DNA from: CAYYSY01 sp964474355
GTDB taxonomy: Bacteria > Myxococcota_A > UBA9160 > UBA4427
NCBI GenBank assembly: GCA_964474355.1
Contig: CAYYSY010000442.1
Span: 1 to 13,957 of the forward strand
Direction of reading: 5' to 3'
DNA length: 13,957 bases
In this document: in pieces, positions 5,591 through 11,360 of the stretch
Position numbering within the stretch: position 1 is the stretch's first letter
Layout of the letters: every line of letters starts with the position of its first letter
Notes under the pieces: generated by a model
Told to the model about the DNA's origin: nothing
Databases searched by the model: none
The model's input: only the letters and a program-made list of their open reading frames with translations
Translations under genes and position numbers: made by a program

Positions 5591-7753
5591 TCAGCTGCGC
5601 GCCTCGGCCGCACAGAACGCCAGGGTGGCGATCAGGCCGAAGGCCGACAGCCAGAGCCCTCGCGTCCAGCTCGCAGGCTCGAATCGCAGCTCGACGCGAT
5701 GTCGGCCGGCGGGCACGACGCAGCCCATGAAGTCGCCGTACACGCGGATGAGCTCACAGTCGAAGTCGTCCCCGCTCGCGCGCCAACCGCGGTCGAACCG
5801 CTCGGAGACCACGAGCAGACGTGAGGCCAGCGCATCTGTCTCGACGTGCAGCTCGCCGGGGCGGTCGAGCACGAGCCGAGCCTCGCCGCGGTCGCCGGGC
5901 GGAAGCTCGATCACGGCTCCGACGAGCGCGACCTCGGCCGGGTCGATCCTCCAGAGCTGCGCGAGCACGTCGCGGGTCGTCAGCGTGCGTGCAACGAGGC
6001 GCACGCGCGGCAGAGGATCGGCCACGCGGCCGTCGCGGCCCTCGACGATCGCGGCCACGCGCAGCGCATTGCGACGTGGCAGCCCCGACGCCACAGCGCG
6101 CTCGTCGGGGGCGCTCGGTTGGGCCTCGAAGGGCAGGGCGCGCGTCGGCCGCATCGCGGCGTATCCGCTCGCGAGGCGCACGCGGCGAAGGGTCTGCTTC
6201 GGCTCTCCGAGCTCGCGCCGGGCGTCTGCGGCGATCGCGGGCGGGCGATCGAGCTCCGCCCAGGTCTCGAGCCGAACGGGCGCGCGCTCGTGGACGTAGC
6301 TGAGACCGTACGCGCCGAGATCCGCCACGGTCAGCACGATCAGGATCGGGAGCGCGGCGTGCGGGCGGTAGACGGCGGCGCCGACGGTGAGCGTGGCAGC
6401 GAGGCAGAGCAGTGGCCCCGCGACGATGCCCACGAGATCGCCCGTCGCCCATGCAGGGCCGCCGAGGCGCTGCATCGGCAACGCGACCAGCACGGTCACG
6501 GCGACGCTCGCGAGCGGAACGCACGCGAGCGGCCAGAGCGTGCGAAGCGCGGGGCCCTCCCGCGCAGCGCGCGCACGTGCGAGATCCGAGAATCCGACTG
6601 TTGCGGCGATCGCCAGGCCAAGGTGGCAGAGCAGCACGTAGCGGGCGGGCGCCCGGAACAGGCCGACGATTGGCAGCGCCTGCTGAACGCGATAGAGCAG
6701 GCCCGCTTCGCCGGCCGCGAGCACGAAGGCGACGCTGGCGATCGCGAGACTCCAGCGCACCGCCGCCCAGCCGGGGCCGAGCGCGCGTCGGCGCATCACC
6801 GCCCAGACGATCAGCGGCGCCACCGCTGCGCCGGCGTAGAAGCCGCGCTCGACGACGTGCGGTCCGAACGAACGCGCCTCGAAGAGATAGGGCGCGACCA
6901 GCTGGATCGCTTCGGCCGGCGACAGCTGGAACGTGCCGAGGAACCAGTCGCCCGGCTCCGCCCGGAACGACGTGGCGAGGGCATCGAGCATCGGCAGCAG
7001 CTGTACGCCGGCCGTCGCGAAGCCGAGCGCGACCGCGACGGCGAGTGCACCGATCGGTTGCGCGATCGGGCGTGCGCTCTCTTCTGCGTTCGTTCGCCTC
7101 TCGTCGACGACCCGCATCGCGACGAAGGCCGCGAGTGCGAGCAGCGACATCCACACGACCTGTGGATGGGCGTGCAGCAGCTGCGAAGCGACGAGCAGGG
7201 CGATCGCCCCATGCGCGAGTGCGACAGAGCGCCGTCGTGAGCTACGGAGCGCAACGTCCGCGGCGACCATGATCCACGGCAGGTGCGAGACGATCCCGAT
7301 GAAGTTGAGGTGCCTGAAGTGCAGGAAGCCGAACGAGCAGAACGTGAAGAGCAGGGCGCCAAAGGCCGCCGGGCCGCGTTCGAGTCGGCAACGGCGCAGC
7401 AGCGCGAACATGCCTGCGACGAGCAGCACCCAGCTGCGCATGAACTCGAACGCGAACGCGGCGTGAAAGGGCAGGAGGCGGTAGCCGAGCCAGTTCAGCG
7501 GATGCGCCAGCGTGCCCTGGCCCTCGCCATGCAGGTACCAGCCGCCGTACGTGTATGGAAACCACAGCCACGCATCCCCGTCGGCGAGCGCATTCGCGTA
7601 GAACCAGCGCACTGGGACGTGGAAGCGACCGAGGTCGCCCGAGACGTAGAGCTCACCGAAGAAGAAGGGCCAGGCCAGTCCGAGCAGCAGCGCGAGCGCG
7701 CCGACGGCCGACAGCGCGAAGAGCGGATCAGGTTTCGGTCGATCGGCGGGCAT
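5591..7753 (-). CDS. YfhO-family membrane protein (GT-C-like glycosyltransferase fold)
   Basis: A 720-residue integral membrane protein resembling YfhO-type proteins, which share the GT-C fold and in some Gram-positive bacteria help glycosylate teichoic acids. After a short cytoplasmic start and first helix (about 11-31) the first external loop contains GDLGRFHVP, where Asp40 sits where GT-C enzymes carry their catalytic acid, followed by WFPYTYGGWYLHGEGQG. About ten further hydrophobic helices follow. A soluble beta-rich region near residues 480-690 has the typical YfhO end: GWRA (656-659) then VPAGRH (680-685), before a final helix (about 697-715). ATG 7753 is preferred because it starts just before the helix and lies 13 bases after a TAGAAT box; ATG 7795 would add 14 residues. 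Neither has a clear Shine-Dalgarno sequence. It follows the SDR gene on the same strand. Donor and acceptor are unknown, and polysaccharide or lipid glycosylation is inferred. Confidence 0.83.
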   Translation of the reverse strand: MPADRPKPDPLFALSAVGALALLLGLAWPFFFGELYVSGDLGRFHVPVRWFYANALADGDAWLWFPYTYGGWYLHGEGQGTLAHPLNWLGYRLLPFHAAFAFEFMRSWVLLVAGMFALLRRCRLERGPAAFGALLFTFCSFGFLHFRHLNFIGIVSHLPWIMVAADVALRSSRRRSVALAHGAIALLVASQLLHAHPQVVWMSLLALAAFVAMRVVDERRTNAEESARPIAQPIGALAVAVALGFATAGVQLLPMLDALATSFRAEPGDWFLGTFQLSPAEAIQLVAPYLFEARSFGPHVVERGFYAGAAVAPLIVWAVMRRRALGPGWAAVRWSLAIASVAFVLAAGEAGLLYRVQQALPIVGLFRAPARYVLLCHLGLAIAATVGFSDLARARAAREGPALRTLWPLACVPLASVAVTVLVALPMQRLGGPAWATGDLVGIVAGPLLCLAATLTVGAAVYRPHAALPILIVLTVADLGAYGLSYVHERAPVRLETWAELDRPPAIAADARRELGEPKQTLRRVRLASGYAAMRPTRALPFEAQPSAPDERAVASGLPRRNALRVAAIVEGRDGRVADPLPRVRLVARTLTTRDVLAQLWRIDPAEVALVGAVIELPPGDRGEARLVLDRPGELHVETDALASRLLVVSERFDRGWRASGDDFDCELIRVYGDFMGCVVPAGRHRVELRFEPASWTRGLWLSAFGLIATLAFCAAEARS

Positions 7754-7766
7754 GATGGTGGGCGCG

Positions 7767-7795
7767 ATTCTACCCGTCCCACCCGGATCGGACAT
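7767..7795 (-). promoter_or_regulatory. Possible promoter of the YfhO-family gene with very short leader
   Basis: TAGAAT (7772-7767 on the minus strand) lies 13 bases before the ATG at 7753. The -35 region is poor: ATGTCC at 17-base spacing. If used, transcription would begin only about five or six bases before the ATG, a nearly leaderless message, which would fit the lack of a Shine-Dalgarno sequence. Confidence 0.3.
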
Positions 7796-7810
7796 CGAAG
7801 GGTTTCGGGC

Positions 7811-8635
7811 CTATCCCTCGACCTGCGCCTTCAGCAGCGCTCGCACCCCCAACACGTCCTGTCCCTTCGCAGCCTCGATCTGCTCGAGCTCCTCCGGCAC
7901 GTACCAGTGCAGCCGGCCCGTATCGTCGTGGTAGGCGTTCCAGACACACTGCGCGACCTCGTCGGGTGAGATCAGCCGGAAGGGGCCTTCGGTGGCGATG
8001 TGCTCGCGTGCGAGGATCGCCTCGTCGGCCGGCCCCGAGTAGTTCGGAGTCGCGTCGAGCAGGGGCGTGTCGATGAGGCCGGGCAGCACGTCGACCACTC
8101 GCACGCCGTACCGCTCGAACTCGACGCTCAGCGCTTCGGTCAGCCCCTTCACCGCGAACTTGGTCGACGCATAGACCGCGAGCCGCGGCACGCCGAAGAT
8201 CGCACTCGACGACGCGGTGTTGAAGCAGAGCGAGCCGGGGGTCGTCTTCAGCAACGGCAGCGCCGCATAGATGCCGTTCACCACGCCAATGAAGTTGATG
8301 TGGATGAGCCGGAGCGTCTTCTCGTACGGGACGTCCTCGAACCAGCCCGACTCGCCGATGCCGGCGTTGTTGTGGAAGACGTCGAGGCGGCCGCCCATCG
8401 CCTCGCCGAAACGCCCCACCGCAGCGTCGAACGCGGGCTTGTCGGTCACGTCGAGGATGCCGGTCATGCCGCCGCCGGGCGCGATCTCTTCTTCGAGGCG
8501 CGCGAGGCCGGCGACGTCGACGTCGAAGCCACCGACGCGCCAGCCGTGGCCGGCGAAGAGCCGCGCGGTCGCGAGGCCGATGCCGCTCGCGGCGCCGGTG
8601 ATGAGAATCGTCCGGCTCTCTTCGTCGGTGCTCAT
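7811..8635 (-). CDS. Short-chain dehydrogenase/reductase (classical SDR)
   Basis: A soluble NAD(P)-dependent oxidoreductase of 274 residues. The classical SDR marks are all present: TGAASGIG (13-20) for the cofactor, an acidic residue after strand 2 (Asp38 in GGFDVD) that usually selects NAD(H), NNAG (89-92), catalytic Asn114, Ser143, Tyr155 and Lys159 in YASTK, and PGLIDTP after the active site. The C-terminal part carries the substrate loop and ends with a helix containing VPEELEQIEAAKGQD. ATG 8635 is chosen because AGGAG lies five bases upstream; the frame extends a further 36 codons that look non-coding. The gene leads the minus-strand pair with YfhO and is divergent from the small secreted protein gene. 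The substrate is unknown; oxidation of a hydroxyacyl or alcohol intermediate is the general expectation. Confidence 0.93.
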   Translation of the reverse strand: MSTDEESRTILITGAASGIGLATARLFAGHGWRVGGFDVDVAGLARLEEEIAPGGGMTGILDVTDKPAFDAAVGRFGEAMGGRLDVFHNNAGIGESGWFEDVPYEKTLRLIHINFIGVVNGIYAALPLLKTTPGSLCFNTASSSAIFGVPRLAVYASTKFAVKGLTEALSVEFERYGVRVVDVLPGLIDTPLLDATPNYSGPADEAILAREHIATEGPFRLISPDEVAQCVWNAYHDDTGRLHWYVPEELEQIEAAKGQDVLGVRALLKAQVEG

Positions 8636-8747
8636 GCTGGCTCCTATCGCGCTTGCGGCGGACACGTACGCGGGGATGCGCTGGGCCCGGGATCGGTGGA
8701 AGCGGCAACCGCGAGCGTAGGCCGCGCCTCCCGCTGGAGCCATTCCC

Positions 8748-8773
8748 GCGTGATCCGCGTCACCCGGCGTGAT
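8748..8773. repeat. Three GCGT(G/C)A motifs about one helical turn apart
   Basis: GCGTGAT (8748-8754), GCGTCAC (8757-8763) and GCGTGAT (8767-8773) follow each other at 9-10-base intervals in the non-coding gap between the divergent SDR and secreted-protein genes. Such phasing is compatible with binding of a protein along one face of the helix, but GC-rich sequence makes chance copies likely. Confidence 0.3.
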
Positions 8774-8843
8774 GCCCCGCGGCGGGCCCGTCGGCTGCCT
8801 CGGGCGACGCGCAGGCTGGCCGCCTCAACACGCTCACTGATTC

Positions 8844-8876
8844 GACCGATGAGAGGTCGTGTTCCCTGACCGATGA
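8844..8876. repeat. 9-bp direct repeat just upstream of the secreted-protein RBS
   Basis: GACCGATGA occurs at 8844-8852 and 8868-8876, 24 bases apart. The first copy overlaps a small hairpin, CGACC (8843-8847) with GGTCG (8855-8859). The second copy ends four bases before the GGAGG ribosome-binding site at 8881. A regulator bound here could block transcription or translation of the small secreted protein. Confidence 0.4.
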
Positions 8877-8891
8877 ATCCGGAGGAATCCC

Positions 8892-9311
8892 ATGATCTCG
8901 CACTCGAATCCGCTCCGCTCTCGCCTCTGCACGATCGCCGCGATGTGCCTCTCGGCCCTGGCTGCCTCGCCGGCCGCGTTCGCCACACCGCCCGATCACG
9001 CGCCGGCCCACGGCTACCGTGCCAAGCAGGACGCACCCGCGGCGAAGACGACCGAGCCCGAACGTCAGCAGGGCATCGAGGTCGTCTACGACTCCGAGAA
9101 GGGCATCCACATCGCCGTTGGCCTGCCGGACATCTTCTTCTACGAGGGGAGCTACTACCGCGAGAAGGACGACGGCAGCTGGGAGATGAGCGTCACCGGC
9201 AACGGGGGCTGGTCGGTATCGGCCTCGTCCCAGGTGCCCGACGTCGTCGTGCGTGCGAAGCGTGCGCACCCGGGCCCCGCCAAGCCGGCGAAGGGCAAGA
9301 AGAAGAAGTAG
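8892..9311 (+). CDS. Small secreted protein with YYR/DGSWE motif and lysine-rich tail
   Basis: A 139-residue exported protein that I cannot assign to a named family. Residues 1-31 form a clear signal peptide (basic n-region, hydrophobic core, ASPAAFA cleavage site). A Pro/Ala-rich linker (32-60) follows. The compact core (about 61-120) has the pattern LPDIFFYEGSYYR, DGSWE and GGWSV, then SQVPDVV. This aromatic-rich arrangement resembles small periplasmic proteins in which YYR and GxW motifs alternate with beta strands. The C-terminus is strongly basic and ends in four lysines (AKGKKKK), which could bind nucleic acid, LPS or peptidoglycan. The start is firm: a perfect GGAGG (8881-8885) lies six bases before ATG 8892. 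It stands alone, divergent from the SDR and convergent with the PepSY-like gene. Function is unknown; an envelope structural role is a guess. Confidence 0.82.
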   Translation: MISHSNPLRSRLCTIAAMCLSALAASPAAFATPPDHAPAHGYRAKQDAPAAKTTEPERQQGIEVVYDSEKGIHIAVGLPDIFFYEGSYYREKDDGSWEMSVTGNGGWSVSASSQVPDVVVRAKRAHPGPAKPAKGKKKK

Positions 9312-9318
9312 CTCTCGC

Positions 9319-9367
9319 GGGCGCCGTCACCGCCGAGCCTCCACGCAGGCGCCCCCGGCGACCGGGG
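9319..9367. terminator. GC-rich hairpins between convergent genes (candidate bidirectional terminator)
   Basis: The 60-bp gap between the convergent secreted-protein and PepSY-like genes holds two overlapping inverted repeats: GGGCGCC (9319-9325) with GGCGCCC (9348-9354), and CCCCGG (9353-9358) with CCGGGG (9362-9367) around a three-base loop. Position and stem strength suit termination from both sides, but no T-run follows on either strand. Confidence 0.4.
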
Positions 9368-9371
9368 TCGT

Positions 9372-9911
9372 CTATGCGCGCGTGCCGCGCCGTTCCTTCT
9401 CGAGCTGGAGCAGGCGGCCGCTCTGCGAGACGGTGACCTCCCACTTCCACTCCGGCGATCGGCCCTTCACCTCGTGGTGCTGCTCGCCGTGCCCCTCGCC
9501 GCTCTTGACGAGATGCGGCTCGAAGCCGATTGCGTCCTCGCCGAGAACGCGGTCGAGCTCATGGCGTGCTGTATCCGAGAGATCGGTGAACGAAGCGAGG
9601 CCCCGGGTGCCCGCACCGCGCGGGCCGTCGACATCGAGGTCGATATATCGGCCCTCGGCGTCGAAGTCGATCTCGAGCCGGTATTCCTCGCCGCGGTAGC
9701 GCCCAGCGATCCGGCTCTCGTCACCCTTCCGCGTGAGCCTCACTGCCGACGGCGAGAAGCCGGGGAGCAGGCGATCGACCTCCGCACGTGCGTCGCCCGG
9801 GATCCGCTCGTAGGGCGCGTCGCCGTACGGGTTCAGCTTCCGCCGCACGATGCCCTGGCCGATGGCCAATGCGAACACGCCGAGAAAGATCAGGACGAGA
9901 GTCGGACCCAT
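9372..9911 (-). CDS. Membrane-anchored protein with two PepSY-like repeats
   Basis: A 179-residue protein with one N-terminal helix (about 3-20) followed by positively charged RRK, which predicts a membrane anchor. Two similar units follow, each with a helix containing AEVDRLLPG or RHELDRVLGED, then strands ending in IDFDAEGRYIDLDVD (81-95) and WEVTVSQSGRLLQLE (157-171). This helix-then-beta-hairpin layout is that of PepSY/BLIP-like domains, which in other proteins inhibit peptidases or sense ligands at the envelope. The assignment is by pattern only. Charge rules suggest the body could be cytoplasmic, because basic residues follow the helix, though short anchors can be misleading. The start at ATG 9911 is fixed by GAGGAGG (9923-9917) five bases ahead. 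It lies 179 bp downstream of the Rieske gene on the same strand, far enough for its own promoter. Confidence 0.78.
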   Translation of the reverse strand: MGPTLVLIFLGVFALAIGQGIVRRKLNPYGDAPYERIPGDARAEVDRLLPGFSPSAVRLTRKGDESRIAGRYRGEEYRLEIDFDAEGRYIDLDVDGPRGAGTRGLASFTDLSDTARHELDRVLGEDAIGFEPHLVKSGEGHGEQHHEVKGRSPEWKWEVTVSQSGRLLQLEKERRGTRA

Positions 9912-9916
9912 GGCGA

Positions 9917-9947
9917 CCTCCTCGAGCACACCGCGGGCGGTGCGCTC
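9917..9947 (-). promoter_or_regulatory. Strong hairpin abutting the Shine-Dalgarno sequence of the PepSY-like gene
   Basis: On the minus strand GAGCGCACCGC (9947-9937) pairs with GCGGTGTGCTC (9934-9924) around two bases, giving ten stable pairs including one G-U, plus an inner pair that would open to form the loop. The last paired base directly precedes GAGGAGG (9923-9917), the ribosome-binding site. On the opposite strand the same pair would be an A-C mismatch, so the fold favours minus-strand RNA. It could control translation, or be the remote terminator of the Rieske transcript. Confidence 0.5.
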
Positions 9948-10006
9948 CGTTCGAGATGCCTGCTGGATCGGAGTGCCGGGCGAAGCGCTTGACGCGAAGC
10001 TCGGTC

Positions 10007-10028
10007 GACACGCGGATTCGTGCGTGTC
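10007..10028. promoter_or_regulatory. 7-bp palindrome, candidate operator
   Basis: GACACGC (10007-10013) and GCGTGTC (10022-10028) are exact reverse complements separated by eight bases. The site is about 96 bp upstream of the PepSY-like start and 63 bp beyond the Rieske stop. The size suits a TetR- or GntR-type dimer; a weak terminator stem is the alternative. Confidence 0.35.
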
Positions 10029-10090
10029 CGAAATTCAGAGAGATGACCACGACGCGCGTGGGGCGCCTCCCGTCGGAGGAGGGGGGGCCG

Positions 10091-11272
10091 TCAGCCCCGG
10101 ACGGCCGGGAGCTCTTCGAGCGGGGGCAGCCCCAGCACCTTGTTGTAGGTGTCGTGATAGTGGTGGAGCGTCGGCTCGTTGCGCCCGAAGACGAAGTAGT
10201 CGATCAGCCCCGACTCGGCGCTTCGCTGCGAGAGCGAGGCGGCCGCGTAGTCCTCGTCGCGGATGACCGAGGTGAACGTCTGCGTCGCCTGCGCGTGCAG
10301 CGCCTCCTTCGGCGCGATCTCGAGCACGGCCGGGTTCACGTAGAACGAGATCTGCGACACCGAGCGCCCGACCTCGGTCTCGTGCGGCAGGACCCGCACG
10401 ATGATGACCATGCGCTCGCCGATGTTGAACATGACGTTGGGGAACATCCAGTAGACGGGGAACGCGCCTTCGCGGATGTTCCACTCGCTCTCGGGCTTGT
10501 GCCGCATCACGTCGATCTGTCGCGTGCAGAGCACCATGCGATGGTTGAGGTCCCAGTGATCCCAGCCCTGGACGTTGCCGTGAAAGACCGGGTAGAGCGT
10601 GCTCTTGTGGAGCGCGCCGAAGTGGTAGGTCTCGCCGAAGGTGTCGATGGCGAGCTTCCAGTTGAGCGGCATGTCATAGGTGTCGCAGCCGACGTAGGCG
10701 TAGTCGGCGAAGCCCCAGCTGTCGAAGTCGGGACCGAGCCCCTCGAGCGTCTTCTCGGCGTCGATCTCGCCTTGCGGATCGGGGTGGACCAGCAGCACGC
10801 CGTAGCGCTCGACTGCGGGCAGCTCAACGAGCCCGTGGCAGCTCCGGTCGACGTCGCCGAAGTGCTCGGGCTTCGGCACGTTCACGAGCTCGCCTTCGCT
10901 CGAGTAGGTCCAGGCATGGAACGGACACATGAAGCGCGTGCGCTTGCCGCGCTCCTCGCCTTCGACGGCGACGCCGCGATGCCGGCACGCATTGACGAAG
11001 GCGCGGAACCGGCCGCTCGAGTCGCGCGTCGCGAGCAGGCTCATTCCGATGTCGTTGCGCGTGAGGAACGACCCGTTCTCCGGCAGGTCCCCGCTCATCC
11101 CGATCATCTGCGGCCGCTCGCGGAAGAAGAGCCGCCGCTCGCGCTCGGCGCGCTCGGGGCACGTGTACGCGCTCGCCGGCGCCTTCCGCATCGTGCCGGC
11201 GTCGAGGTTCGTGCCGGTGTCGATCTGGTGGATCAGGTGCTTCAGAAGACGGACCTGTTCGTCCTGCTTCAT
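10091..11272 (-). CDS. Rieske non-haem iron oxygenase, alpha subunit
   Basis: A cytoplasmic 393-residue oxygenase component that hydroxylates or demethylates aromatic or related substrates with electrons from a separate reductase. The Rieske [2Fe-2S] motif is Cys95-x-His97 and Cys115-x2-His118 (ACRHRG and CPFHAW). The SRPBCC catalytic domain follows, with NWKLAIDTFGETYHFGALH giving the likely bridging Asp209 and the iron ligands His216 and His221; Asp340 in IRDEDYAAASLSQR is the likely third iron ligand. The C-terminal GRNEPTLHHYHDTYNKVLG is typical of this group's helical end. ATG 11272 is supported by GGAGA about seven bases upstream; the open frame above it is Arg-rich non-coding. No beta subunit, ferredoxin or reductase gene lies in the window, so it must use partners encoded elsewhere. 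It lies 88 bp after the GH106-like gene. The substrate is not predictable here. Confidence 0.94.
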   Translation of the reverse strand: MKQDEQVRLLKHLIHQIDTGTNLDAGTMRKAPASAYTCPERAERERRLFFRERPQMIGMSGDLPENGSFLTRNDIGMSLLATRDSSGRFRAFVNACRHRGVAVEGEERGKRTRFMCPFHAWTYSSEGELVNVPKPEHFGDVDRSCHGLVELPAVERYGVLLVHPDPQGEIDAEKTLEGLGPDFDSWGFADYAYVGCDTYDMPLNWKLAIDTFGETYHFGALHKSTLYPVFHGNVQGWDHWDLNHRMVLCTRQIDVMRHKPESEWNIREGAFPVYWMFPNVMFNIGERMVIIVRVLPHETEVGRSVSQISFYVNPAVLEIAPKEALHAQATQTFTSVIRDEDYAAASLSQRSAESGLIDYFVFGRNEPTLHHYHDTYNKVLGLPPLEELPAVRG

Positions 11273-11312
11273 GACGGATCTCCGGTGAGGATGGGGCGCG
11301 CGGAGCTGCAAT

Positions 11313-11318
11313 ATCTTA
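11313..11318 (-). promoter_or_regulatory. Possible -10 box for the Rieske gene
   Basis: TAAGAT, within the only AT-rich patch of the 88-bp gap (TAAGATATTG on the minus strand, 11318-11309), lies about 40 bases before the Rieske ATG. No convincing -35 box is present at 16-18 bases, so this may need an activator or may be chance. Confidence 0.28.
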
Positions 11319-11339
11319 CTGGCGATCGGCAGGTGAGAG

Positions 11340-11358
11340 GAGCTGGATTCGGCAGCTC
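11340..11358 (-). terminator. Small hairpin directly after the GH106-like stop codon
   Basis: GAGCTG and CAGCTC form a six-pair stem with a seven-base loop two bases beyond the TGA at 11363-11361. No T-run follows; CTCTCACC comes next. It may be a weak terminator or an RNA-stabilising end between the hydrolase and the Rieske gene. Confidence 0.25.
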
Positions 11359-11360
11359 GA

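Noticed and set aside
5846..7240. Plus-strand open frame of about 464 codons opposite the YfhO-family gene
   Set aside because: It is Arg/Glu/Ala-rich low-complexity translation antisense to a well-formed multi-helix membrane protein.
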